This document shows, in pieces, positions 42,193 through 50,600 of a DNA stretch of 64,000 nt. The stretch is from the NCBI GenBank assembly GCA_035556195.1, contig DATMFK010000007.1, forward strand, positions 193,592 to 257,591. The letters are read 5' to 3'. Position 1 is the stretch's first letter. Each line of letters begins with the position of its first letter. The notes below the pieces were generated by a model. The model made no database searches and was not told the origin of the DNA. It worked only from the letters and a program-made list of their open reading frames with translations. The DNA is from G016756615 sp035556195 (lineage in GTDB: Bacteria > Pseudomonadota > Alphaproteobacteria > Rhizobiales > Rhizobiaceae). The translations under genes and the position numbers were made by a program.

Positions 42193-43086
42193 ATGGCGGT
42201 CTCTTCGATTGTTTCGGCACCCGGTACCTCGGCCGACGAACGCAGCGTCAATCGGCGAACCCAGAGCCTCTATGTCGCGCTTCTCCTGCCGATGCTTGCT
42301 TTCCTTGCGGTTTTGTTCTGCTACCCGCTCATCGACATGATGATCCGGGGCTTCCAGAACGAAGGCGGCTTCACCTTGGAACATTATGAGCGGATCGTCT
42401 CGCGGCCGGCCTATCTCCAGACAATATGGGATACCGTTATCCTATGCTTTCAGGTGACACTCGCGACGCTCGTCCTTGCCTATCCCGTCGCCTATCTTCT
42501 TTCCGTCGCTGGCTCAGGCCTCAAGGCTCTTATGATGGCCCTGATATTCGTGCCGTTCTTCACCAGCATCCTTGTGCGCACATACGCCTGGATGGTCATC
42601 CTCGGCCCGACGGGCTTGCTTGCGCAAGCGCTCGCCTGGGTAGGGTTGCCCGCGGTGCCGTTGCTCTACAACCGCACCGGTGTTCTGATCGGCATGAGCT
42701 ACGCCCTGCTCCCCTACATGATCCTTACCCTCTACAGCGTCATGCGGGGCATCGACAGGCGGTTGTTGCAAGCCGCTGCCAATCTGGGCGCAAGCCATTG
42801 GCAGACGTTCCGCCATGTGTTCCTGCCACTCAGCCTGCCCGGGGTCACCGGCGGTGGCCTGCTCGTCTTCATCCTGGCGCTGGGTTACTTCATCACACCG
42901 CGGCTTCTCGGCGGGGACAAGGACCAGACCATTTCGATGATCATAGACTATCAGGTGGAGCACGCCTTCAATCTCAATTTCGCAGCGGCGCTGGCCGGCG
43001 TTCTCCTCGTCATCACGCTTGTCGGCTTCGTCGTCTACGATCGCCTGGTCGGGTTCCGAGCCCTTCTCGAAAGCAAGACGTCTTGA
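42193..43086 (+). CDS. Spermidine/putrescine-type ABC permease (PotB-like)
   Basis: Inner-membrane permease of 297 residues with six predicted segments. Typical stretches are FVPFFTSILVRTYAWMVILG (PotB signature area, about residue 117) and the coupling loop LLQAAANLGASHWQTFRHVFLPLSLPG. GGAGT of the preceding stop region serves as ribosome site. It is followed after 12 bases by the second permease. Confidence 0.94.
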   Translation: MAVSSIVSAPGTSADERSVNRRTQSLYVALLLPMLAFLAVLFCYPLIDMMIRGFQNEGGFTLEHYERIVSRPAYLQTIWDTVILCFQVTLATLVLAYPVAYLLSVAGSGLKALMMALIFVPFFTSILVRTYAWMVILGPTGLLAQALAWVGLPAVPLLYNRTGVLIGMSYALLPYMILTLYSVMRGIDRRLLQAAANLGASHWQTFRHVFLPLSLPGVTGGGLLVFILALGYFITPRLLGGDKDQTISMIIDYQVEHAFNLNFAAALAGVLLVITLVGFVVYDRLVGFRALLESKTS

Positions 43087-43098
43087 GGAGGAAGTGAA

Positions 43099-43896
43099 AT
43101 GAACCGATATTCGATCACGAATGGCGCGAGGGCGGCCCTCCTTTACACCAGTGCATGCCTCGTACTCCTTTTTCTCGTTCTGCCGATCCTTGTGATCGTC
43201 CCGATTTCGTTCAGCGCGGATCAGTATCTGACCTTTCCGCCAAGCGGACTGTCACTGCAATGGTACAGGCGCTTCTTCCTTCCCCCGGAATGGCGGGAAT
43301 CGATATGGCTGAGCGTCCGGGTCGCAGTCATGTCGACCGTCATGACACTCGCTCTCGGAGTGCCCGGCGCGATTGCCCTCGTGCGCGGTCGCTTCCCCGG
43401 CAAGAACCTGGTCTACGCGATCCTCCTGTCGCCGATGATCGTGCCGACCATCATAACGGGTGTCGCGATCTATCTTTTTTTCAGCAAGCTCGGCCTCGTC
43501 GGCAGCCCGCTGGCCATGGCGCTCGGGCACACCGTTCTTGCGCTTCCTCTGATGATCATCATCGTGTCCGCATCGCTGCAGGGTTTCGACCAGCGTCTGG
43601 AACAGGCCGCCTACAGCCTCGGCGCAGGGCGCCTGCAGACGTTCCGCTACGTGACGCTGCCGCTTATCGCGCCAGGCGTCATTTCAGGAACGCTGTTCTC
43701 CTTCCTCAGCTCCTTCGATGAGTTGATCGTGCCCCTTTTCCTCTCGGGAACGTCCAGCTTCACGCTTCCCGTGCGTATCTGGAACAGCGTGTTCATGCAG
43801 GTGGAGCCGACGATCGCCGCCGTCAGTTCCTTCCTCATCGCGATCGCCGTCGTCGTCCTCTTGATATCCCATCTGGCTCAACGTCTGAGGCCATGA
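43099..43896 (+). CDS. Spermidine/putrescine-type ABC permease (PotC-like)
   Basis: Inner-membrane permease of 265 residues, partner of the PotB-like protein. Markers are VPISFSADQYLTFPPSGLSL near residue 35, LLSPMIVPTIITGVAIYLFF, and the coupling loop LEQAAYSLGAGRLQTFRYVTLPLIAPG. GAGGAGG lies just before the ATG. The substrate of the whole importer is likely a cationic or polar nitrogen compound, given the enzymes around it. Confidence 0.94.
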   Translation: MNRYSITNGARAALLYTSACLVLLFLVLPILVIVPISFSADQYLTFPPSGLSLQWYRRFFLPPEWRESIWLSVRVAVMSTVMTLALGVPGAIALVRGRFPGKNLVYAILLSPMIVPTIITGVAIYLFFSKLGLVGSPLAMALGHTVLALPLMIIIVSASLQGFDQRLEQAAYSLGAGRLQTFRYVTLPLIAPGVISGTLFSFLSSFDELIVPLFLSGTSSFTLPVRIWNSVFMQVEPTIAAVSSFLIAIAVVVLLISHLAQRLRP

Positions 43897-43936
43897 CGAG
43901 ACCCCGCGCCGACACCATTTCTCACACAGGCAGGTC

Positions 43937-45112
43937 ATGAAACAGCAACAGGTCATTCTATGCGGACGCCTTATCCCGATGACGGGTGAGCTACCGCAAG
44001 GCCCTCAGGCCATTCACGTGGACGGCGACAGGATCACCTCAGTGCATGCCTATCGTGGAGAGACGATAAGTACTGGCGCAAGCGTCCAGGATCTGCGCGA
44101 CTACACCATCGTTCCAGGGCTGATCGATGGCCACAGCCACCTCGAGATGCTGCACATCCTGCTCGGCAACGAACGCGAGCAGACGTCGGCGAGCGACGCC
44201 ACGCTGTCCTTCCGCGCTGCCAAGAATGCGCTGGCCAACCTTCGCGCGGGCATTACAACGATGCGCTTGCCGGGAACGAAGAACCATATCGATTTCGCCC
44301 TCAGGAAGGCAATCGAAGCCGGCGACCTGACGGGCCCGCGTCTCGTCGTTGCTGGTCGCGGCATTGCCTCGAGCCTGACTGAGAATGTGAACCAGATCAC
44401 TGCCGATGGTGTGGATGCCGTGACGGCGGCCGCCCGCATGAATATCGCCGCCGGCGCTGATTTCATCAAGGTGTTCGCAACCGGGGGAACGAGCCCGTCG
44501 CTCATCCATGGCAGTGCGCCTTATCTGTCAAAGGACGAGCTGACCGCCATTGTCGAGGTAGCAAGTGAGTTCGGCATTCCTGTTGCCGCGCATGCATATG
44601 GTGGAAAAGCGATCGACCTGTGCATCGCGACCGGGGTCCAGCAAATCGAGCATGGCTTCTTTGCCGCGCCGCATCAGTTCGACGCAATGGCCGAGAGAGG
44701 CATCTGGCTCACCGGCACCTTGGGCGTGTTCCTGACGAGGCCCGGACTGGTCGATCTTCCCGGTGTCAGCGACGGAGCGCGAGAAAGGCTGCTGATAGCC
44801 GCCGAAGCGAACATCGAGAGCGTACGCCAGGCAAAAAGGGCCGGTGTCAAATTTGCACTCGGTACCGACGCCATACACTGCGCCATCGTTCAGGAAGCGA
44901 TTTTCGCTGCCAAGGCCGGCCTGACAAATCTCGAGGCACTTGCGGCCATCACGGCGAACGCGGCTTCGGTATGTCAAATGACCGGCGAAGTCGGAATCGT
45001 CGCTCCCGGAGCGTTCGCAGATCTGGTCGCAGTAGACGGCGACCCCCTTGAGCAGCTCGAAACCCTGAAAGTGCCTCAGGCGGTGCTCAAGGGAGGTGAG
45101 CGCATCGTCTGA
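43937..45112 (+). CDS. Amidohydrolase family protein (imidazolonepropionase/prolidase-like group)
   Basis: Metal-dependent hydrolase of 391 residues. Motifs are GLIDGHSHLEML (HxH metal pair, about residue 65), the probable carboxylated lysine in ADFIKVFATGG (about 178), histidines in PVAAHAYGGKA and QIEHGFFAA, and the metal aspartate in FALGTDAIH (about 312). The pattern K-H-H-D with HxH is that of Xaa-Pro dipeptidase-like and related binuclear amidohydrolases. It is the last gene of the island and could cleave the imported precursor. Third hydrolase of this superfamily in the cluster. Confidence 0.9.
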   Translation: MKQQQVILCGRLIPMTGELPQGPQAIHVDGDRITSVHAYRGETISTGASVQDLRDYTIVPGLIDGHSHLEMLHILLGNEREQTSASDATLSFRAAKNALANLRAGITTMRLPGTKNHIDFALRKAIEAGDLTGPRLVVAGRGIASSLTENVNQITADGVDAVTAAARMNIAAGADFIKVFATGGTSPSLIHGSAPYLSKDELTAIVEVASEFGIPVAAHAYGGKAIDLCIATGVQQIEHGFFAAPHQFDAMAERGIWLTGTLGVFLTRPGLVDLPGVSDGARERLLIAAEANIESVRQAKRAGVKFALGTDAIHCAIVQEAIFAAKAGLTNLEALAAITANAASVCQMTGEVGIVAPGAFADLVAVDGDPLEQLETLKVPQAVLKGGERIV

Positions 45113-45336
45113 CCGAGAACGGATCGACTCGCCTCGGAACTTGCGGAGATGACGCGTCGGGAGTGCTACGCCTCCCTAGGTGCGGCGTGCGGCGCATTGC
45201 CGTGAAGCAGAAAGCGTAGAGGAACCGGGCGCCGCAGTCGGCCTTCGAACCCCGATACGCCCGTTCCGAGTTCAACAACTAGGAGCCGTCGGGCACCCGC
45301 ATGACCGCGGCCCTGCGCCACCATCCTCACTCGACC
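45113..45336. other. Intergenic stretch before the SDR gene
   Basis: No gene is supported. Some frames stay open because of high GC, without motifs. The right part is the promoter region of the SDR gene with the duplicated element described next. Confidence 0.4.
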
Positions 45337-45378
45337 CGCCACCGCAATTTCGGAACGGTGGTGGCAATCGGCGAACGG
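45337..45378 (+). promoter_or_regulatory. Duplicated upstream element, copy 1 (before SDR 1)
   Basis: A 20-base block containing CACCGCAATTTCGGAAC is identical to that at 47324-47343, and a looser match continues for about 20 more bases (GT..., GCAA, GCG, ACGGC). Copy 1 ends about 60 bases before the SDR 1 start codon. The AraC regulator encoded between the two SDR genes is the likely binder. Confidence 0.6.
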
Positions 45379-45438
45379 CGGCGCTGGCTACAATCCGATA
45401 ATCCGATCCTTGCAACAGCCAAGGAAAGGATTTGCATC

Positions 45439-46281
45439 ATGAAGACCTGGTTCATCACGGGCGCATCGCGCGGCTTTGGCCTCCGCATCGCCAGGCTGGC
45501 TCTTGAACAGGGCGACAATGTCGTCGCGACGGCGCGCCGCGCCAGGGCCGTGACCGAAGCGCTCGGCGAGCGTGACAATCTGCTCGCGCTGTCGCTCGAT
45601 GTCACCGACGAGGCGCAGGCAAAGGCCGCAGCGGCGGCCGCGATCGAGCGCTTCGGCTCGATCAACGTGCTGGTCAACAACGCAGGCTTCGGCCTGCTCG
45701 GTGCGGTCGAGGAAGCGAGTGCCGAGGATGTCGAGCGCGTCTACCGCACCAACGTGTTCGGCCTGCTTGCGGTTACCCGCGCGGTGCTGCCGACGATGCG
45801 GGCGCAGCGTTCGGGCCGTATCCTCAATATGTCGTCGATCGGCGGCTATCGCGGCGCGGCAGGTTTCGGCGTCTATTCGTCGACCAAGTTCGCAGTCGAG
45901 GGGCTGTCCGAGGCGCTGCACGCTGAACTGGCCCCGCTCGGCGTGCATGTGACGACCGTCGAGCCCGGCTATTTCCGCACCGACTTCCTCGATGCGAGCT
46001 CGCTCTCGATTAGCAGCGCGAGGATTGCCGACTATAATGCGACGGCGGGCCGCGTGCGGCAGGCGGCGGTCGACCTCAACCACGGCCAACCGGGCGATCC
46101 CGACAGGCTGGCCAAGGTGCTGGTCGAATTCGCCGAGGCGCCAAACCCGCCGGTGCGCCTGCCGCTCGGCAGCGATACGGTCGCCGCGATCAAGGCGAAA
46201 CATGCGGCCGATGCCGCCATCCTCGCCGAGTGGCGCAGCGTGTCGGTATCGACCGATTTCGCGACGGTTGAAGCGGTCTGA
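45439..46281 (+). CDS. Short-chain dehydrogenase/reductase (SDR 1)
   Basis: NAD(P)-dependent oxidoreductase of 280 residues, classical SDR. Cofactor loop TGASRGFGLRIA (residues 7-18), VNNAGFGLLGA (about 85), catalytic serine in ILNMSSIGGYRG (about 137) and the tyrosine-lysine pair YSSTKFAVEGL (Y about 151, K about 155). The ATG at 45439 follows AAGGAAAGGA; the frame is open upstream but without a ribosome site. It is the first gene of a unit SDR-AraC-SDR whose GC content looks higher than that of the flanks. Substrate unknown. Confidence 0.92.
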   Translation: MKTWFITGASRGFGLRIARLALEQGDNVVATARRARAVTEALGERDNLLALSLDVTDEAQAKAAAAAAIERFGSINVLVNNAGFGLLGAVEEASAEDVERVYRTNVFGLLAVTRAVLPTMRAQRSGRILNMSSIGGYRGAAGFGVYSSTKFAVEGLSEALHAELAPLGVHVTTVEPGYFRTDFLDASSLSISSARIADYNATAGRVRQAAVDLNHGQPGDPDRLAKVLVEFAEAPNPPVRLPLGSDTVAAIKAKHAADAAILAEWRSVSVSTDFATVEAV

Positions 46282-46405
46282 CGCTGCGCACTGGCTGCAC
46301 GACGAGGCGTCCCGGCCGGGGAGGGCGGGCGCTTTCGGTGCCTCTTGCGGAGGGCAGGGGGACGTTCTACTTCTCGCTTGTGCCAATAGCGAGAAGACCG
46401 GCAAG

Positions 46406-47299
46406 ATGACGGGGACGAGGGCAGATTTGCGACGGGCACCGGATGCTTTGGCAGGCATCCTCGATCGTGCCCCGCCGGTGGTCGAGGAGGACTTTCGCGA
46501 GCACACGCGGCTGACCGGCCGCTGGGGACATGGCGAGCTGCACGACAATCTGGGCGGCATGGAAGGCCATGTCATCATCACCTATTACGACCCGCCACAG
46601 GAGATCGTGTGGCGGCGCGGGGCCGAGCGGCTTGCCGGCACGACGCGATCGGGGACGATCACCATCATCCCCGAAGGGCAGGAGGGGCGCTGGGACATCG
46701 CCGGGCCGATCGGCGTCAGCCACGTCTTTCTGCCGCGCGAACGGCTGGCGAACAGTGCCGAACAGCTGATCGGCGGCAAGCCTGTCGAGTTGTTGGCGCG
46801 GGTCGGCTTCCACGATCCCGCGGCGGCGAGGATCATGGAATTGCTGGGGCGCGAGGCGGCGGTGGCGGATGCCTCGTCGCGGCTGTTCGTCGAGCAGGCG
46901 ACCGACCTGCTGGTGACGCAGCTGGTGCGCGGGCATAGCAGCTTCGGCGCGATCGAGCCACCGGCACCGCGGCGGGGACTTGCGGAATGGCAGGTGCGCA
47001 AGGTGACCGGCTATATGCGCGAGCATCTGGACGAGCCGATCGCCCTTGACGAGCTGGCCGCAATCGCGGGGCTCAGCCGTTTCCATTTCTGCACTGCCTT
47101 TCGCCAGGCCGTGGGCAAGACCCCGCACCAATATCTGGTTGGCTTGCGCATCGAGCGGGCGCAGAAAATGCTCGCGGACCCCGAGCTGCCGATCACGGAG
47201 ATCGCGCTGTCGGTCGGCTATGAGACGCCCTCCTCCTTCGCGGCGAGCTTTCGCAAGATGACAGGCATGACGCCGGGGGCGTTCCGGTTGAGCCTGTAG
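46406..47299 (+). CDS. AraC family transcriptional regulator
   Basis: Regulator of 297 residues. The C-terminal domain has both helix-turn-helix units: ALDELAAIAGLSRFHFCTAF and ITEIALSVGYETPSSFAASFRKMTGMTPGAFR, complete for AraC. The N-terminal 190 residues are a cupin-like sensory region without a clear match. The ATG at 46406 lies after AAGACCGGCAAG; the frame is open far upstream, but that part overlaps SDR 1. It is flanked by the two SDR genes, each preceded by the same 20-base element. Confidence 0.9.
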   Translation: MTGTRADLRRAPDALAGILDRAPPVVEEDFREHTRLTGRWGHGELHDNLGGMEGHVIITYYDPPQEIVWRRGAERLAGTTRSGTITIIPEGQEGRWDIAGPIGVSHVFLPRERLANSAEQLIGGKPVELLARVGFHDPAAARIMELLGREAAVADASSRLFVEQATDLLVTQLVRGHSSFGAIEPPAPRRGLAEWQVRKVTGYMREHLDEPIALDELAAIAGLSRFHFCTAFRQAVGKTPHQYLVGLRIERAQKMLADPELPITEIALSVGYETPSSFAASFRKMTGMTPGAFRLSL

Positions 47300-47323
47300 A
47301 ATCCGGATTTTCGCAGCGCCAAT

Positions 47324-47365
47324 CGCCACCGCAATTTCGGAACAGTCGCCGCAAGCTGCGGACGG
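47324..47365 (+). promoter_or_regulatory. Duplicated upstream element, copy 2 (before SDR 2)
   Basis: Same 20-base block as 45337-45356, with the weaker extension (GT, GCAA, GCG, ACGGC at matching spacing). It lies about 80-120 bases before the SDR 2 start codon and 24 bases after the AraC gene stop. Confidence 0.6.
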
Positions 47366-47445
47366 CTGGCCACGGTCATCCCTTCTAACTTCAACCCATC
47401 GGACGCAGCCCCGCGCCCAGATGGAAAGTTGAAGGGAGAATTGAA

Positions 47446-48366
47446 ATGACCACGCAGAAAACCATCCTCATCACTGGCGCCGCTGGCGGTTTCGGAAAGG
47501 GCGCCGCGATCGGCATGGCCAGGAACGGCCACAATATCATCGCGACTGTCCAGGTCTCGTCTCAGGTGACTCCGCTGCGCGAGGAAGTCGCAGCACTCGG
47601 CCTCAGCGGCAAGATTCGCGTCGAACGGCTGGACCTCACCGACCCCTACGACATCAAGCAGGCCCTGAAGTGGGACTTCGACATCCTGTGGAACAATGCC
47701 GGTATGGGCGAAGCGGGCCCGGTTTGGGAGATTCCGCTCGACCTCGTTCGCAAGAATTTCGAGGTCAACGTCTTTCTGCCGCTCGAACTGACACAGGGCG
47801 TCGTCCAACGCTGGGTGCGCGAAGGCAAGAGCCAGGGCAAAAAGGTTGTCTTCACCTCGTCGATGGGAGGTCTGTTCACCCCGGCCAACTGGGGCACCTA
47901 CGTGTCGACCAAGCATGCGCTCGAATCGGTCGCCGAGGCTCTGCAGCAGGAATTGGCCGCCTATGGCATAAAGATCCAGACGATCAACCCGGGCGCCTAT
48001 TACACCGGCTACAACGAGACCATGGCGGACAATCCGTTCCGCTGGCTCGACGACGAGGTGAACTTCACCAAGCGGGCGGACCTGCGCAAGGGGTTCGACG
48101 ATTTCTTCGCGACCCCCGAAGGCAAGATGAACCCGAAGGAGATGATCGATCGCATGATTGAGATCGTGCCGGCCGACGAAGGCAAGTTCCGCAATGTGGT
48201 GCCGCAGGTGATCGAAGACATGCTGCTTGGGATAACCGGATCTGATCCCGCCCCCGACCGGTCGCGGTTCCTCCCGACCGGTTCTTCCCCCGAAAAGGAA
48301 TCTCCCCATGAGCATCACCCAGACCCAGGCCGACAACGCTGTCGCAGCCGCCCGCAAGGCGGCTGA
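47446..48366 (+). CDS. Short-chain dehydrogenase/reductase (SDR 2) with run-on C-terminus
   Basis: SDR of 306 residues: TGAAGGFGKGAAIGM at residues 8-22, LWNNAGMGEAG (about 84), catalytic serine in VVFTSSMGGLFTP, and YVSTKHALESV with tyrosine and lysine. GGGAGAA precedes the ATG. The fold should end near IEDMLLGITG; after that the chain continues as low-complexity RSRFLPTGSSPEKESPHEHH and overlaps the next gene by 59 bases. This suggests a frameshift or lost stop close to 48230. The core enzyme should still be functional. Confidence 0.88.
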   Translation: MTTQKTILITGAAGGFGKGAAIGMARNGHNIIATVQVSSQVTPLREEVAALGLSGKIRVERLDLTDPYDIKQALKWDFDILWNNAGMGEAGPVWEIPLDLVRKNFEVNVFLPLELTQGVVQRWVREGKSQGKKVVFTSSMGGLFTPANWGTYVSTKHALESVAEALQQELAAYGIKIQTINPGAYYTGYNETMADNPFRWLDDEVNFTKRADLRKGFDDFFATPEGKMNPKEMIDRMIEIVPADEGKFRNVVPQVIEDMLLGITGSDPAPDRSRFLPTGSSPEKESPHEHHPDPGRQRCRSRPQGG

Positions 48367-48718
48367 CGCGATCGGGGTGCCGATGAACATTGCCGTCTAT
48401 GACGATGGCGCGAACATAAAGGCCTTCGTCCGCATGGACGGCGCATTCCTCGGCTCCGCCGACATCGCGATGAACAAGGCCCGCACCGCCGCGTTGTTCG
48501 GCTTCAACACCGAAGCGCTCTACGACTTCGTGAAGCCGGGCGGCACCTCTCCCGGCTTCGATCGCACCAATGGCGGGCTGATCGTCTTCGCAGGAGGCAT
48601 CCCGGTCCGCGACGCCCAAGGCCGGCTAATAGGCGCAGTCGGCGTGTCGGGCGGCGCGGTCGCCCAGGATTATGAAGTGGCCACGGCCGCCGCCGCGGCG
48701 GTTGAAGCGCAGGAGTGA
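48308..48718 (+). CDS. GlcG/HbpS family heme-binding-like protein
   Basis: Small protein of 136 residues of the GlcG/HbpS (DUF336) family. It shows the early helix (ADNAVAAARKAADAIGVPMNIAVYDDG), AFVRMDGAFLGSADIAMNKARTAA near residue 40, and GGIPVRDAQGRLIGAVGVSGG near residue 97. Family members bind heme or assist oxidative catabolism; many are found beside dehydrogenases. AAAGGAA lies before the ATG. Confidence 0.92.
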   Translation: MSITQTQADNAVAAARKAADAIGVPMNIAVYDDGANIKAFVRMDGAFLGSADIAMNKARTAALFGFNTEALYDFVKPGGTSPGFDRTNGGLIVFAGGIPVRDAQGRLIGAVGVSGGAVAQDYEVATAAAAAVEAQE

Positions 48719-48727
48719 GGGGAGGGA

Positions 48728-48838
48728 ATGGCTAACTGGATCAAGAACGCCGGTGCGATCGCGGTTGCGCTGGTGGGCGTGACAACGACCGCCAAGGCCG
48801 CGGGGCAAAATCAAGTACGCCGCGGAGAGGGCCCATAG
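48728..48838 (+). pseudogene. Truncated start of a secreted protein
   Basis: GGGAGGG precedes an ATG that opens MANWIKNAGAIAVALVGVTT followed by TAKAAGQNQV and a stop after 36 codons. The first 24 residues are a good signal peptide (cleavage after AKA), and the mature part is cut off. This is probably the first gene piece of a lost exported protein in the SDR operon. Confidence 0.5.
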
Positions 48839-49313
48839 AGGCAAGGCAAAAACGGGGACCGGGAATTGACTGAACCTTCTGATATCAGATCTGCGCTGGC
48901 GGCCGTTCGGCTCGGCATGAGCGCGGTCCTGATTGGACCCCGTTTCCGCACCTTTCGTTGAATTCCTGATCGGACCCGCCCAGAGAGCGCGTGCAGCGGC
49001 ACTGATCAACGAGCCATTGAAATCCAGCCATGCAAGCCTGATGTGCCGACGTCTGGAATCGGACCCTTTGTGGTCATTGACGGAGGGACCGCGAGTGTAC
49101 GGAAGGTGAAGAATGCGCGCCTCCACGCAGGTTGACGATTTCCGAAATCTTCCGCTCCGTCGAAACAGAAACAATCAGCCGCTGAGCGACAATAACGAAG
49201 AAGAGGCGATCGGTGGACCGGTCAGTCTCAGCGCAATAGCTCGAGGATACAGCCTCCAGTCATGGTCCGGATTGCGCCGACGCCTGGATGCGCGCCGGGG
49301 CGATAATTTCGGT
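48839..49313. other. Stretch without a supported gene
   Basis: Follows the truncated signal-peptide gene. Several frames are open by GC content but no domain is visible. Probably the junction between the SDR unit and the lactonase gene. Confidence 0.4.
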
Positions 49314-50411
49314 CTAGCCGTTCCTCTTCTTGAAGGCGGCGATACGCACGCACATGGGAGTACCGATCTCGAGCCGGCGATCGGAGGCACTGAGGCTGCC
49401 GTTCTCAATATCGCGTGCCAGGAAAGTGATCGTATCGCTGTCCTGGTTCGCAACGACAAGATGGCGTCCGGAGGGCGTGATCGCGAAATTGCGCGGCGTC
49501 CTGCCGCCGCACGAGGCGAAGCCTTGTGGCGCGAGTTTGCAGGTGTCGCGGTCGATTGAAAAGATGGCGATCGAATCGTGGCCGCGGTTGGAGCAGTAGA
49601 GGAAACGGCCGTCGGGCGAGATATGGATGTCCGCGCCATGCGAGCCCGAAACATCGGCGGGCAGCGCGGCGACCACATCCAGCATGACGATTGCGCCATC
49701 ACGCTTTACACGCATGGTGCCGACCGTCGAATCCAATTCGTTCAAGACGAAGAAAGTCCTGCCATCGGGATGGAGCGCGATGTGACGCGGCCCAGCGCCA
49801 GGGCGGACCTTCGCTTCGGTGGCTTTCGTCAGCCTTCCATCTGGTCCCATCCGATATGCGAAAACGCGGTCCGTTCCCAGATCGGTCACGAGCACCAGTC
49901 CGTCGACAAGTTGCAGTGCGCAGTGCCCATGACTGCGCTCCTGGCGCTCCCGGTTGGGGCCGGATCCTGTATGGGCGACACTTGACAACGCAGGCGTCAG
50001 ACTGCCGTCAGGATTTCTGCCGAACACGGCAACCGTCTGGTCCGGCCCACCTTCACCCATGCTGTAATTTGCGACCATCAGGAACCGCCCATCGCGGGTA
50101 AGGCTATTATGGGCGGCAATGCTGCCGAGCGTGACCTGCTTGTTGAGATAGGTCAGCACACCGGTTTCAGGGGCGAAGCGGTAAGCGCTGACAGTTCCTT
50201 CCTTCCACCCGAACACTTCGGAATTGGCATAGATGCAATGTGTCTCCGGATCGACCGTAAGGAACGTCGGATTGTCGATATCATCCGCCTCGGCGCATTT
50301 CTTGAGTGAGAGAGTGTTCTCATCGAATGAAAAGACGGCAAGTCCGACGCCGTTCGCTTGGGAGAAATACGGGGCGTTTCGATTAAGGCAGCCGACGAGC
50401 ATATGCAGCAT
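49314..50411 (-). CDS. Lactonase family protein (6-phosphogluconolactonase-type beta-propeller)
   Basis: Seven-bladed propeller protein of 365 residues, family of YbhE/Pgl lactonases, which hydrolyse sugar lactones. Blade repeats are visible: DNPTFLTVDPETHCIYANSE, AHNSLTRDGRFLMVANYSMG, PRHIALHPDGRTFFVLNELDST, SHGADIHISPDGRFLYCSNRGHDSIAIF, PRNFAITPSGRHLVVANQDSDTI (each repeats the xxxPDGRxxxVxN pattern). The open frame extends to 50492; the ATG at 50409-50411 with GGTGGG upstream is a more plausible start. It is divergent from the ribose-type binding protein at 50601. Confidence 0.9.
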   Translation of the reverse strand: MLHMLVGCLNRNAPYFSQANGVGLAVFSFDENTLSLKKCAEADDIDNPTFLTVDPETHCIYANSEVFGWKEGTVSAYRFAPETGVLTYLNKQVTLGSIAAHNSLTRDGRFLMVANYSMGEGGPDQTVAVFGRNPDGSLTPALSSVAHTGSGPNRERQERSHGHCALQLVDGLVLVTDLGTDRVFAYRMGPDGRLTKATEAKVRPGAGPRHIALHPDGRTFFVLNELDSTVGTMRVKRDGAIVMLDVVAALPADVSGSHGADIHISPDGRFLYCSNRGHDSIAIFSIDRDTCKLAPQGFASCGGRTPRNFAITPSGRHLVVANQDSDTITFLARDIENGSLSASDRRLEIGTPMCVRIAAFKKRNG

Positions 50412-50600
50412 GAAAAGTCCCACCGATGTGCCGGATTGCGAAGACGAACTGCCCCGCTTGGCGGCAAGATTCCAGTTGACACCCCGAGGCACAAACTATC
50501 TCATATGAACAGGGTTTCTCAAATACGAAAAAATAGGGACACCCGCGATGGAATGCCCTGTGGGCAACGTTTCTTTTCCCGGCCAGAGGAGACAAGTGGG

